NCBI RefSeq assembly: GCF_018263855.1
Contig: NZ_CP073318.1
Location: 1,488,001-1,552,000, forward strand
Direction of reading: 5' to 3'
DNA length: 64,000 nucleotides
Origin: Kutzneria sp. CA-103260
GTDB taxonomy: Bacteria; Actinomycetota; Actinomycetes; Mycobacteriales; Pseudonocardiaceae
The position numbers and the translations under genes are program-made. Under the pieces are notes generated by a model. The model worked only from the letters and a program-made list of their open reading frames with translations. It was not told where the DNA came from and made no database searches. Shown one piece after another: positions 35,147 through 44,776 of this stretch; position 1 is the first letter of the stretch; each line of letters begins with the position of its first letter.

Positions 35147-36972
35147 CCACGGAAGACCGGCGACTGAACCCCCACACCGGCTACACGCGCCGGCACTGGG
35201 AGGCGATCGCCGACGGGCTGGTCGAGGCGGCGTGGCGGTGGGCGAGCCCACGTGGGGCGCGGCTCGACCTGCCGGGGCCGCCGTCGTCGAACGGGGCCCG
35301 CTCGGACGGGCTCGAAGGCTATGCCCGGACCTTCCTCGCCGCCGCGTTCCGCATCGCCGGAGCTGGTGGCGACGACCCGCACGACTGGCTTCCCCGTTAC
35401 GCCGAAGGCCTCCGGGCCGGCACCCGCGCCCCCGGTCGGGACGATGCCGACTCGTGGCCGACGATCCTCGATCACGACGTGGCCGGCCAGCCGATGGTCG
35501 AGTCCGCGTCGGTGGCCATCGGGCTGCGGCTGACCCGGCCCTGGCTGTGGGACCGGCTGGACGAGCCGGCCCAGGACCGCGTCGAGAACTGGCTGCGCGG
35601 GGCGCTGCGGCACGTGGCGTCGCCGAACAACTGGTACCTGTTTCCGTTCACGGTGGCGGGTTTCCTGGAATCGGTCGGCCGTGGCGACGGCGAGACGGCA
35701 CGGGCCCGCACTCGCGCCCTGGAACTGCTCGACGCCTGGTATCGAGGTGACGGCTGGTATTCGGACGGCGACGGCCGGGCCTTCGACCACTACAACGGCT
35801 GGGCACTGCACCTGTACCCGGTGCTCGACGCGCATCTGACCGGCAAGCACGACGTGCACGGGGACCGGTTGCGCCGGCATCTCGCGGATCTGTCGTTGAT
35901 GTTCGGTGGCGACGGCGCGCCGTTGCACTTCGGCCGCTCACTGACTTATCGGTTCGCCGCCGCGTCGGCGATCGGCCTCGGCGCGGTCACCGGCGACACG
36001 CCGCTCGCGCCCGGGGTTTCCCGTCGGCTGCTGAGCGGGGCGCTGCGGCACTTCGTCGACCGAGGGGCCTTCTCCCCGGACGGCTTGCTCAGTATCGGCT
36101 GGCACGGGCCGCATCGGCCGACCGCGCAGCACTACTCCGGCCCTGGATCGCCGTACTGGGCGTCGAAGGCGTTCGTGTGCCTGCTCGCACCGCCTGACCA
36201 TCCGTTGTGGACGGACCCGGAACTGCCGGCCCCAGTGGAGGAAGAGGACCGGGTGGTCGCACTGCCGGCTCCGGGCCTGCTGCTCCAGTCCACTGTGGCG
36301 GATGGAATCGTTCGTCTGCACAACCATGGCAGCGACCACGTGCGCCCAGAGGAAGGCGAGGGGGCGGCCGGCGACGATCCGCACTACGGCCGGCTGGCGT
36401 ACTCCACCCACACCGGGCCGACAGCGGTCGGCAACCCCGCCGACAACCACCTGGACGTCATCGTGGACGGAGTTCGCAGCGTCCGGCGGCGGATCCATCC
36501 GCTGGGCACCGGGCCGGACTGGGCCGCGTCCTGGCATCGGCCGGTGTTCGTGTCGGGTTCGCCGATGCGTCCGGGCCTGCGGGTCGAGTCGATGACGTTG
36601 GCGCGCGGACCGTGGGAGCTCCGCGCGCACCGGATCGTCGCCGCGCCCTGCGGCAGCCGGGTCTCGCTCACCGGGTGGGCGGTTGGTCTTGAGGCGACCT
36701 CCGAGCTGTTTCCCTTGCACGGTTGGGAGACACCGGATGAGGTGAGGGCCCCGCACGGGACCGCGTACACCCGCTGGGCCGTGATGCCCCGGCTCACGGC
36801 CGACGCGGAGGGGACCTGTCTGTTCGCCGCGCTGGCCCTGCTCACCGCCGATCTGGCGCCGCCGTCGCCGCCGGTCGTCGAGGTCCCCGAAGGGGACCGG
36901 ATCATCGTGCACTGGAGGGACGGCAGCCACACCCGGATCAGCTTCGAACCTTTGGTGGTGACGCACTCGTGA
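35143..36972 (+). CDS. DUF2264 domain protein (GH154-like, putative uronidase)
   Basis: A 609-residue cytoplasmic protein; ATG 35143 overlaps the upstream stop. The N-terminal alpha/alpha-barrel-like domain (~10-380) has the DUF2264 patterns NNWYLFPFTVAGFLE, GWYSDGDGRAFDHYNGWALHLYP and SPYWASKAF; a beta-rich C-terminal domain follows (~400-609). Some family members have been placed in GH154 with beta-glucuronidase activity. It is followed by a secreted GH9 with a GTGA overlap. The substrate here is not fixed. Confidence 0.82.
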   Translation: MTTEDRRLNPHTGYTRRHWEAIADGLVEAAWRWASPRGARLDLPGPPSSNGARSDGLEGYARTFLAAAFRIAGAGGDDPHDWLPRYAEGLRAGTRAPGRDDADSWPTILDHDVAGQPMVESASVAIGLRLTRPWLWDRLDEPAQDRVENWLRGALRHVASPNNWYLFPFTVAGFLESVGRGDGETARARTRALELLDAWYRGDGWYSDGDGRAFDHYNGWALHLYPVLDAHLTGKHDVHGDRLRRHLADLSLMFGGDGAPLHFGRSLTYRFAAASAIGLGAVTGDTPLAPGVSRRLLSGALRHFVDRGAFSPDGLLSIGWHGPHRPTAQHYSGPGSPYWASKAFVCLLAPPDHPLWTDPELPAPVEEEDRVVALPAPGLLLQSTVADGIVRLHNHGSDHVRPEEGEGAAGDDPHYGRLAYSTHTGPTAVGNPADNHLDVIVDGVRSVRRRIHPLGTGPDWAASWHRPVFVSGSPMRPGLRVESMTLARGPWELRAHRIVAAPCGSRVSLTGWAVGLEATSELFPLHGWETPDEVRAPHGTAYTRWAVMPRLTADAEGTCLFAALALLTADLAPPSPPVVEVPEGDRIIVHWRDGSHTRISFEPLVVTHS

Positions 36973-39173
36973 GACGTGCCCTGCTGCTCGTGACCGCTGC
37001 CCTCGTCGTCGGGCTCGCGCCCCCGGCACACGCTGACGCCTATGAACGCGTGCTCAACGGCTCCTTCGCCGCCGGCAAGACGCCGTGGTGGAGCAGTGGT
37101 AGCACACCGTCCCAGGTGGACGGCGGACGACTCTGTGCGAACGTGCCGGCCGGCACGGTCAACCCGTGGGACTCGATGATCGGCGAGAACGACATCCCGC
37201 TGGAAACCGGCCAGCCTTACACCCTGCGCTTCACCGCCGCCGCGACCGCGAACGTCACCATCCGGGCCGGCCTGGCGCTGGCCACACCGCCGAACACGTC
37301 GATGTTCACCAAGACCGCCTCGGTGACCACCACCCCGAAGACGTTCACCCTCACCGGAACGGCGACCATCGCGACGCTGAGCGGCCAGCTGGGCTTCCAA
37401 CTCGGCGGCAATGGCGGTGCGTACACGTTCTGCCTGGACGACGTGTCGCTGACCGGTGGCGTGATCCCGCCCGGCGGCGGTCACGACTACGGTTCCCCGG
37501 TTCGGGTCAACCAGCTCGGCTATCTGCCGGACGGGCCCAAGCAGGCGTCCATTGTGGACTCTTCGAGCAAACCGCTGGCCTGGCAGCTCAAGGACTCCGC
37601 TGGCCGGGCGGTCGACAGTGGCCGGACCCGGGTCTCCGGCGACGACGCCATGTCCGGGGACCACGTGCACATCGCCGACTTCTCCGGGTTCCGTCGCGCC
37701 GGCAAGGGCTACACCCTGGCCGTCGGGTCGGCGGTCAGCCAACCGTTCGACATCGCCGGCGATCTCTACGACTCGCTGCGCCGCGACTCGCTGGAGTACT
37801 TCTACTACAACCGAAGCGGCACACCGATCGAAGCCCAGTACGTCGGTGACGCCTACGCCCGGCCGGCCGGGCATGTCGGCGTGGTGCCGAACAAGGGCGA
37901 CGTCAGCGTGCCATGCCTGCCCGGAACCTGCGACTACAGCCTCGATGTCGCCGGCGGCTGGTACGACGCGGGGGACCAGGGCAAGTACGTCGTCAACGGC
38001 GGCATCGCGGCGTGGCAGCTGATGGACGCGTACGAACGGTCGCTGGACACCGGGGACCGCGCCGGCCTGAAGGACGGACTGCTGGCGATTCCGGAGAACC
38101 GCAACGGCATCCCCGACGTCCTCGACGAGTCCCGGTGGGAGATGCAGTTCCTGCTGAGCATGCAGGTGCCGGCCGGCCAGCCGCTGGCCGGCATGGCCCA
38201 CCACAAGATCCATGACCTGGCGTGGACGCCGCTGCCGACACAGCCCCAGAACGACCCCCAGCCGCGCTACCTGCACCCGCCGTCAACGGCCGCCACGCTC
38301 AACCTCGCCGCGGCCGCGGCCCAGTGCGCACGCGTGTGGGCCCGCTGGGACAAGGCTTTCTCCCAACAGTGCCTGGCCGCCGCACGCACGGCCTGGCAGG
38401 CCGCGCTGGCCCACCCGGCGATCTACGCCCCGGCCGACGACAGCGTCGGCGGCGGCGCCTACGACGACACGAACGTCAGCGACGAGTTCTCCTGGGCGGC
38501 GGCCGAGCTGTACGCCACCACTGGTGACAAGCAGTACCTGGCCCAAGTGACCGGCAAGATCACCTCCGACGGTTTCTCCTGGCGGGACACGGGTGCGCTG
38601 ACCGACCTGACGATCGTGCGGGTGCCGTGGCGGTTCCCGCCGGCTCACGTCGCCGCTGCCCGCGCCCGGGTGCTCAAGGTCGCCGACGGCTACGTCCGCG
38701 ACCTGAAGTCCCAGGGCTACCCCAACCCGTACCTGCCCACGGACGGTCAGTACGTGTGGGGTTCCAACAGCGCCACCACCAACAACGCGCTGGTCATCGC
38801 CACTGCCTATGACCTGACCCACCGACCGGCCTACCGCGACGCCGTGCTGGAGTCGATGGACTACCTGTTGGGGCGCAACGCCTTGAACCAGTCCTTCGTC
38901 GCCGGCTACGGCGAGTGGGCCAGCCACAACGAGCACACCCGGATCTTCGCCCACGAGCTGGATCCCAAGCTGCCCGGCCCGCCCGCCGGCGCGCTGGCCG
39001 GCGGCCCCAACTCCGGTCTGCAGGATCCGGTGGCCCAGCAGAACCTGCCCGGCTGCCGGCCGGCGAAGTGCTACGTCGACGAGATCGACTCGTACTCCAC
39101 CAACGAGATGGCCATCAACTGGAACTCCTCGCTGGCCTGGCTGGCCGGCTTCGCGGATTCCCTGCGACCGTAA
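36969..39173 (+). CDS. Secreted GH9 endoglucanase with N-terminal carbohydrate-binding module
   Basis: A 734-residue exported enzyme; GTG 36969 overlaps the previous stop. A signal peptide (to AHA, ~22), a CBM4/9-like jelly roll (~25-160), a Pro/Gly linker, an Ig-like CelD_N domain (~175-265) and the GH9 (alpha/alpha)6 barrel (~270-734) occur in order. Catalytic residues are the paired Asp in WYDAGDQGKY (~332) and the acid Glu in YSTNEMAINWNS (~711). It hydrolyses beta-1,4-glucan by inversion. It works with the GH6 gene 17 bp downstream. Confidence 0.93.
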   Translation: MRRALLLVTAALVVGLAPPAHADAYERVLNGSFAAGKTPWWSSGSTPSQVDGGRLCANVPAGTVNPWDSMIGENDIPLETGQPYTLRFTAAATANVTIRAGLALATPPNTSMFTKTASVTTTPKTFTLTGTATIATLSGQLGFQLGGNGGAYTFCLDDVSLTGGVIPPGGGHDYGSPVRVNQLGYLPDGPKQASIVDSSSKPLAWQLKDSAGRAVDSGRTRVSGDDAMSGDHVHIADFSGFRRAGKGYTLAVGSAVSQPFDIAGDLYDSLRRDSLEYFYYNRSGTPIEAQYVGDAYARPAGHVGVVPNKGDVSVPCLPGTCDYSLDVAGGWYDAGDQGKYVVNGGIAAWQLMDAYERSLDTGDRAGLKDGLLAIPENRNGIPDVLDESRWEMQFLLSMQVPAGQPLAGMAHHKIHDLAWTPLPTQPQNDPQPRYLHPPSTAATLNLAAAAAQCARVWARWDKAFSQQCLAAARTAWQAALAHPAIYAPADDSVGGGAYDDTNVSDEFSWAAAELYATTGDKQYLAQVTGKITSDGFSWRDTGALTDLTIVRVPWRFPPAHVAAARARVLKVADGYVRDLKSQGYPNPYLPTDGQYVWGSNSATTNNALVIATAYDLTHRPAYRDAVLESMDYLLGRNALNQSFVAGYGEWASHNEHTRIFAHELDPKLPGPPAGALAGGPNSGLQDPVAQQNLPGCRPAKCYVDEIDSYSTNEMAINWNSSLAWLAGFADSLRP

Positions 39174-39190
39174 CGGAAAGGAGGTCCACA

Positions 39191-40105
39191 ATGAGGTGGA
39201 CCGCCGCTCTGCTCCTGCTGATTGCGTTAGCCGTCCCGGTCAACGCGGCCACCATCGGCTTCTACGTCAACCCCGACTCGGCCCCGGCGGTGTGGGTTCG
39301 CAACAACCCCAACGATTCCCGGGCCGCCGCCATCCAGTCCGCCATCGCCGGCAAGCCGATCGCCCGCTGGTTCGGCGCTGATCCGAACATCGGGACCACC
39401 GTCGGCAGCTACGTCGGCGCGGCGGCCAGCCACAACCAGCTGCCGGTGGTGGTGGCGTACAACATTCCCAAACGGGACATCTGTGCCGGCGAATCCAGCG
39501 GCGGTGCCAGCGGTGTCGGTGACTACGAGACCTGGATCGCCGGCTTCGCCGCGGGTGTCGGCAGCAAGGCAGCGGCTGTGGTGATCGAGCCCGACGCGCT
39601 GGCCGGCATCAGCTGCATGACCTCGTCCTCGGACATCTCCGACCGGCTGACCGAGCTCAGCTTCGCCACCCAGATGTTCCAGCAGAAGGCCCCCAACGCC
39701 CAGGTCTACCTGGACGCCGGCCATGCCGGCTGGATCGACGCCTCGACCATGGCCAGCCGGCTGAACTCGGCCGGCATCCACAACATCCGGGGGTTCGCGC
39801 TGAACGTGTCCAACTTCCAGACCACCAGCGCCTCGATCAGCTACGCCAACTCCGTCAACGCGGCCCTCGGCTACAGCCCGAAGTTCGTGATCGACACCAG
39901 CCGCAACGGCAACGGCTCCAACGGCGAGTGGTGCAACCCCGCCGGACGCAAGCTCGGCACACCGCCGCAGACCGGCGGCGGCGCGGACATGCTGCTGTGG
40001 GTCAAGACTCCCGGCGTGTCCGACGGTCAGTGCGGCGTCGCGCCGTCGACACCGGCCGGGCAGTTCAACCCCGACCTGGCCGTCCGGCTGATCAACGGCA
40101 CGTGA
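39191..40105 (+). CDS. Secreted GH6 endoglucanase/cellobiohydrolase-type enzyme
   Basis: A 304-residue protein. A strong GGAGG lies six bases before ATG 39191. A short signal peptide (to VNA, ~19) is followed by a lone GH6 catalytic domain: NIPKRDICAGESSGG, the acid Asp in VVIEPDALAG (~132), YLDAGHAGW, and FVIDTSRNGNG near the C-terminus. No binding module is attached, unlike many actinomycete GH6 enzymes. It complements GH9 in cellulose breakdown and shares its operon. Confidence 0.93.
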   Translation: MRWTAALLLLIALAVPVNAATIGFYVNPDSAPAVWVRNNPNDSRAAAIQSAIAGKPIARWFGADPNIGTTVGSYVGAAASHNQLPVVVAYNIPKRDICAGESSGGASGVGDYETWIAGFAAGVGSKAAAVVIEPDALAGISCMTSSSDISDRLTELSFATQMFQQKAPNAQVYLDAGHAGWIDASTMASRLNSAGIHNIRGFALNVSNFQTTSASISYANSVNAALGYSPKFVIDTSRNGNGSNGEWCNPAGRKLGTPPQTGGGADMLLWVKTPGVSDGQCGVAPSTPAGQFNPDLAVRLINGT

Positions 40106-40141
40106 TGGGTCGCCTAGAAGGGAAAGTCGTAGGGTGAGGGT

Positions 40142-41254
40142 ATGGAACCCTTTGTGCCGCGCGCCACCGACGAGGAACTGGCGGATCTCCAGGCCCGGTT
40201 GCGGGCCACGCGGTGGCCGGACGCGCCGGAGGACGCGGGGTGGTCCCTGGGCGTGGACGTGGACTACCTCCGGGACCTGGTCGAGTACTGGGCCGACGGG
40301 TTCGACTGGCGGGCCCAGGAAGCGAGGCTGGCTAGGTTCCCGCGATTCCGGTCCGATGGGATCCATTTCGTGCATGCCAAGGCCAAGGAGCCGGCGCTGC
40401 CAGTGGTGCTGTGCCACGGCTGGCCGGACTCGTTCTGGCGGTACGAGAAGGTGATCGGGCTGTTGACGAACCCGGAGGACCCGGCCGACGCCTTCCACGT
40501 GGTGGTGCCGGACATGCCGGGCTACGGGTACTCGGACCGGCCGGCTCAACCGCTGAACTCCATCGAGGTGGCGGGCATGTGGGCGCGGCTGATGAGGGAG
40601 CTGGGCTACGAGCGGTTCGGGGCAGCCGGCGGCGACATCGGCAGCCACGTGAGCCGGTACCTGGGGCTGGACCACCCGGAGCGGGTGGTGGCGGTGCACC
40701 GGACGGACGGCGGCATTCCGGTCTACACGGGCGATCCGGCCGAGCTGACCCAGGAAGAACGGGACTGGATGCAGGGCGCGGCGGCCTGGGGTGCGACCGA
40801 GGGCGCGTACGCGGCGATGCACCGGACGAAGCCGCAGACGGCGGCGGTGGGCCTGACCGACTCGCCGGCCGGGCTGGCCGCCTGGATCGTGGAGAAGCTG
40901 CGCTCCTGGAGCGACGACTTCGACCGGAGCTACACCAGGGACGAGATCCTCACCAACGTGATGATCTACTGGCTGACCGGCACCATCGGCTCCTCGATGC
41001 GGATGTACCACGTCAACGGCAAGATTCCGCCGGCCCAGCACATGCGGCGGGTCGAGGTGCCGTCGGGCTTCTCGCTGTTCCCGGGGGACCTGCTCACGCC
41101 GCCGAAGGCCTGGCTGGAACGCACGGCCAATCTGGTCCACCTCAGGGAAATGCCGCGCGGCGGGCACTTCCCGTCGTTCGAGGAGCCGGAGCTGTACGCG
41201 GCCGAGTTGCGTGAGTTCTTCCGGCCCTACCGCGCGACTGGGTTGCACAACTAG
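40142..41254 (+). CDS. Epoxide hydrolase (EHN-type alpha/beta hydrolase)
   Basis: A 370-residue protein with an N-terminal EHN domain (FVPRATDEELADLQARLRATRWPD, key residues L..RL..TRWP) and an alpha/beta core: HGWPDSFWRYE oxyanion motif, nucleophile Asp in AAGGDIGSHVS (~165), and a catalytic His in MPRGGHFPSFE (~339). A -10-like TAGGGT (40130-40135) six bases before the ATG suggests a leaderless message. It opens epoxides to diols. It stands alone; juvenile-hormone-hydrolase-like and detoxifying members share this form. Confidence 0.9.
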   Translation: MEPFVPRATDEELADLQARLRATRWPDAPEDAGWSLGVDVDYLRDLVEYWADGFDWRAQEARLARFPRFRSDGIHFVHAKAKEPALPVVLCHGWPDSFWRYEKVIGLLTNPEDPADAFHVVVPDMPGYGYSDRPAQPLNSIEVAGMWARLMRELGYERFGAAGGDIGSHVSRYLGLDHPERVVAVHRTDGGIPVYTGDPAELTQEERDWMQGAAAWGATEGAYAAMHRTKPQTAAVGLTDSPAGLAAWIVEKLRSWSDDFDRSYTRDEILTNVMIYWLTGTIGSSMRMYHVNGKIPPAQHMRRVEVPSGFSLFPGDLLTPPKAWLERTANLVHLREMPRGGHFPSFEEPELYAAELREFFRPYRATGLHN

Positions 41255-41279
41255 ACTTAGCTGGTCTACGGTCGATTCC

Positions 41280-42104
41280 ATGCAGATCGGCGTAGCGACA
41301 TTCATCACCGACGAGGGCATCGGCCCGGCGGACCTGGGCCGTGCCCTGGAGGAGCGGGGGTTCGACTCGCTGTTCGTCGCCGAGCACTCGCACATCCCGG
41401 CCAGCCGCGAGACGCCGTACCCGGCCGGCGGCGACCTGCCCCGGATCTACTACCGCACATTGGATCCATTCGTCGCGCTGACGGCGGCCGCGGTGGTGAC
41501 GACCCGGCTCCAGGTGGCCACCGGCGTCGCGCTGGCGATCCAGCGGGACGTGATCCACACGGCCAAGGAGGTCGCCAGCCTCGACCTGGTGTCTGGCGGG
41601 CGCTTCCTGTTCGGTGTCGGCGCGGGCTGGAACATCGAGGAGATGCGCGACCACGGCACGGATCCAGCCACCCGTGGCCGGCGGCTGGACGAGACCCTGG
41701 TGGCGCTGAAGCGGATCTGGGCGGACGAGAAGGCCGAGTTCCACGGCGAGCACATCGACTTCGAGCCGATGTTCGCCTGGCCCAAGCCGGCGCCGCGGAC
41801 GCCGATCTACATCGGTGGCGGCAGCAAGGCGGCGCTGCGCCGGGTGGTGGAGCACGGTGACGGCTGGCTGGCGTTGGCCGTGCCGCCGAAGGTGATCAGC
41901 CAGACCCGGCAGCACTTCGATGACCAGGGTCGGGGCGACGCCAAGATCGCGTTCTTCGGCTGCCCGCCCAAGGCCGAGGCGATCGCCGGCTACCAGGAGG
42001 CCGGCGTCGACCACCTCACTCTGATGCTGCCGACCCTGCCCAAGGACGAGACGCTGTCCACTTTGGACGAGTTCGCCCAGCTGGCGGCCAAGTTCACAGC
42101 GTAG
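41280..42104 (+). CDS. LLM-class F420-dependent oxidoreductase
   Basis: A 274-residue TIM-barrel protein of the luciferase-like family: LFVAEHSHIPASRETPYP, VATGVALAIQRD, the DLVSGGRFLFGVGAGWN motif and PIYIGGGSKAALRRV. The pattern is of the F420-dependent actinobacterial type rather than FMN luciferase. ATG 41280 is preceded by a TTGCAC-N16-TCTACG pair that could drive a leaderless message. The substrate is unknown. The 3' end overlaps the convergent hydrolase by 11 bp. Confidence 0.88.
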   Translation: MQIGVATFITDEGIGPADLGRALEERGFDSLFVAEHSHIPASRETPYPAGGDLPRIYYRTLDPFVALTAAAVVTTRLQVATGVALAIQRDVIHTAKEVASLDLVSGGRFLFGVGAGWNIEEMRDHGTDPATRGRRLDETLVALKRIWADEKAEFHGEHIDFEPMFAWPKPAPRTPIYIGGGSKAALRRVVEHGDGWLALAVPPKVISQTRQHFDDQGRGDAKIAFFGCPPKAEAIAGYQEAGVDHLTLMLPTLPKDETLSTLDEFAQLAAKFTA

Positions 42105-42843
42105 CCAGGAAATCTGCCAGCCGCTGGGCCAGCAGGTCGGGCGCCTCGACCGGAATGGCGTGCCCGACGCCGTCGAGGACATCGACGGGCCGGCCCAGTG
42201 ACCGCAGATAGTCCAGCGACACCAGCTGATCCTCGCCGCCGTGCAACACCAGCAACGGCTTCGTCAACGAGGCCACCACCTCGACCTCGTTGACGAACCG
42301 GCCCTCGCCGACGCTGGCGGCCAGCCCGGAGCGGGCGGCGGGGTCGGTGGCCAGGATGTCCGGCACGAACACGTCCGGCGACACCGCCGAGCCGGGAGCG
42401 AGCATCGCGTTGGCGTAGGCGATGGCGTCGTCGGTGCTCACCTCGCCCTGGAAGCCGACGTTGAAGGCCGGGTTGGGCAGGAAGGCCTCGGCCAGCGAGG
42501 CGGCGGTGGCGATCGGCGGCGTCCCGAAGATCACGAACCCGGCGGCGTGGTCCAGCGACCGGGCCGCGTGCAACACCGCGTGCCCGCCGAGGCTCCAGCC
42601 GACCACCACAGCGTCCTTCGGCACGAAGTCGGCCAGCGCCGAGGCGTAGACCGGCAGCGAGTAGCCGGCCACCCGGGGCGACGCCCCGTGACCGGGCAGA
42701 TCGACGGCCAGGCACCGAAAGCGCGAGCCGAACGGCCCGTCGAGCACGCCCTGCCAGACCGCCGATGACGAGGAGTTGCCGTGCACCAGCACGACGGTCC
42801 GGCCGGTGCCGGCGCTGCTGCGGTACGCGAGTTCGAAGCCCAT
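42094..42843 (-). CDS. Alpha/beta hydrolase
   Basis: A 249-residue hydrolase: VVLVHGNSSSSAVWQ, DLPGHGASP, nucleophile elbow VVGWSLGGHA (Ser ~95), acid in LHGGEDQLVS, His in VLDGVGHAIPVEAP. The small cap and GNSSSS oxyanion loop fit esterase/lactonase-type members. It lies 29 bp from the LysR gene on the same strand and so may be in its transcript. The substrate is unknown. Confidence 0.87.
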   Translation of the reverse strand: MGFELAYRSSAGTGRTVVLVHGNSSSSAVWQGVLDGPFGSRFRCLAVDLPGHGASPRVAGYSLPVYASALADFVPKDAVVVGWSLGGHAVLHAARSLDHAAGFVIFGTPPIATAASLAEAFLPNPAFNVGFQGEVSTDDAIAYANAMLAPGSAVSPDVFVPDILATDPAARSGLAASVGEGRFVNEVEVVASLTKPLLVLHGGEDQLVSLDYLRSLGRPVDVLDGVGHAIPVEAPDLLAQRLADFLATL

Positions 42844-42872
42844 GGCCGCAGCCTAAGCCGCGGACACGGTGA

Positions 42873-43766
42873 TCAGTCGGCCAGGTGCGCGCCGAGACGG
42901 CCCAACACGGCCCGAATGTCCGGCCGGCGGGCCGAGCCCATCCGGGTCAGGGCGTAGACCTTGCGGGTCACCGGCGCGGCCAGCGGGTGCAGACTGATCG
43001 GGCCGTGCCCGTCGGGGATGGCCATCCGCGGCACGAGCGCGACGCCCGCGTCGGTGGCCACCAGGGCGATGAGCACGCTGAAATCGGACGCCTCGGCCAC
43101 GATGTCCGGCACGAAGCCGGCCGCGCCGCAGGCCCGTTGGATCATCTCGTTGCAGGAGAACTCCTTGGACGGCGCGAGCCAGGTGTCCTCGGCGAACCGG
43201 GCCAGTCGGACCTTCTGCCCCGGCGCGAGACCTCGCCGTGCCGCGGCCCCGGCCGACAGCGCGAACAGCACCGGCTCCTCGAGGATGTCGTGCACCTCGC
43301 AGTTGGCCGGCGTCGGCCGGGGGAGCAGTGTGTAGCTGTGCACGATGGCGATGTCGGCCTCCTCATGCAGCAACGCCGTCGCCGCATCCGGCTCGCCCTC
43401 GACCAGTCGCAGCGAGACGCCGGGCACATCTGTCCACATTGGAGCGACGAGAGCTCGGGCGGCGGTGGGGAAGGCGGCGAGGCGGACAGTGCCGGTGCCG
43501 CTGGCCTTCAACGCGGCGAGCGCGGACTCCGCGGCGTTGAGGTCGCCGAAGATGATGTCAGCGTGCGAGACGAGCAGCCGCCCGGCCGCCGTCAGCACGA
43601 CGTTGCGGCCGCGCTTCTCCAGCAGCGGCACGCCGGCCTCGCGCTCCAGCACAGCCAGCTGCTGCGACACCGCGGGCCCGGTGAGCTGCATCGCGTCGGC
43701 GGTGGCGGCCACCGTGCCCTGCTGGGCGAACTCGTGCAGCAACTTCAGCCGACGCACGTCAATCAT
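42873..43766 (-). CDS. LysR-family transcriptional regulator
   Basis: A 297-residue protein with an N-terminal winged HTH (LKLLHEFAQQGTVAATADAMQLTGPAVSQQLAVLE, ~7-42; key AVSQQL) and a LysR substrate domain (TVRLAAFPTAARALV onward). It diverges from an EamA exporter over a 71-bp AT-rich gap, the standard layout in which LysR controls the exporter in response to its substrate. A hydrolase gene follows on its own strand. Confidence 0.9.
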   Translation of the reverse strand: MIDVRRLKLLHEFAQQGTVAATADAMQLTGPAVSQQLAVLEREAGVPLLEKRGRNVVLTAAGRLLVSHADIIFGDLNAAESALAALKASGTGTVRLAAFPTAARALVAPMWTDVPGVSLRLVEGEPDAATALLHEEADIAIVHSYTLLPRPTPANCEVHDILEEPVLFALSAGAAARRGLAPGQKVRLARFAEDTWLAPSKEFSCNEMIQRACGAAGFVPDIVAEASDFSVLIALVATDAGVALVPRMAIPDGHGPISLHPLAAPVTRKVYALTRMGSARRPDIRAVLGRLGAHLAD

Positions 43767-43837
43767 AAAACAACACTAACTGATCGGAGTGGAAAGTCTA
43801 AATGGACCTAATTGATTGACCGCTCCAGACTGGGGTC

Positions 43838-44776
43838 ATGAAAGCCCCGTTGGCCATAACCGCCACCGTTGTCCTGTGGGCGTCGGCCTTCCCGGCGGTC
43901 CGCGTCGGCCTCGATGGATACGGGCCGTTCGGCCTGTCCATCCTGCGTCTCGCTGTCGCTTCCGTCGCCCTGCTGGCGGCCGCGCCGCTGCTGGGGGTGC
44001 GCTTGCCGGCGCGAAAAGACCTGCCGTTGATCGCGTTGTGCGGGCTCAGCGGCATGGCCGCCTACCAGCTGCTGTTGAACTGGGGCGAGGTGCACGTGCC
44101 CGCCGGCACGGCCAGCCTGCTGGTGGCGACCGCGCCGGTGTTCAGTGCCGGCCTGGCCGCGATCTGGCTGGGGGAGCGCCTGACCGGCCGCAAGATCGTC
44201 GGCAGCGTCGTGGCGCTGGCCGGCTCCGCGCTGATCGCCGTCTCCGGCGGCACCGTGCAGTACGCCGACGCGGCCTGGGTGCTGCTGGCCGCCGCGGCCG
44301 TGCAGGGGGTCTACCACTTCGCCACGAAACCGTTGCTGCGCAAGTACTCCGGGCTCGAAGTGGCCTGCTACGCGATATGGGCCGGCACGATCTTCTCCCT
44401 GCCGCTGGCCCCCGACGCGGTGCGGGGCCTCGCCCACGCACCGCTCGGGTCCACCCTGGCGGTCCTGTTCCTGGCCCTGCTGCCCTCGGCCGTCGGCTTC
44501 GTGCTGTGGGGCTACGGCGTCGCCCGCTACAGCGTCACCGTGGCCACGGCCGCCCTCTATCTGGTGCCGGTCGTGGCCATCGCGGTGTCCTACGTCTGGC
44601 TGGGCGAAGTGCCGCGGCCGATCGAACTGATCGGCGGCGCGGTCAGCATCGCCGGGGTGGTGCTGATCAGCGTGCGAAAGGATCAGGCCACGTCGGCGAC
44701 GATCGAGTCGCCGCCGGGCGGCACCGAGCCGCGGGGCAGGCCGCGGCCGGCGAAGAAGGAACGGCAGCTGCGGTAG
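43838..44776 (+). CDS. EamA/DMT-family exporter
   Basis: A 312-residue protein with ten hydrophobic segments in two EamA repeats (WASAFPAVRVGLDGYGPFGL in the first; VQGVYHFATKPLLRKYSG opens the second). It likely exports an amino acid or metabolite. The last ~30 residues are hydrophilic (from VRKDQATSATIES) and are encoded by DNA that also encodes the C-terminus of the convergent permease, a 94-bp overlap. Either the gene was lengthened by loss of its original stop or the overlap is genuine. Confidence 0.88.
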   Translation: MKAPLAITATVVLWASAFPAVRVGLDGYGPFGLSILRLAVASVALLAAAPLLGVRLPARKDLPLIALCGLSGMAAYQLLLNWGEVHVPAGTASLLVATAPVFSAGLAAIWLGERLTGRKIVGSVVALAGSALIAVSGGTVQYADAAWVLLAAAAVQGVYHFATKPLLRKYSGLEVACYAIWAGTIFSLPLAPDAVRGLAHAPLGSTLAVLFLALLPSAVGFVLWGYGVARYSVTVATAALYLVPVVAIAVSYVWLGEVPRPIELIGGAVSIAGVVLISVRKDQATSATIESPPGGTEPRGRPRPAKKERQLR

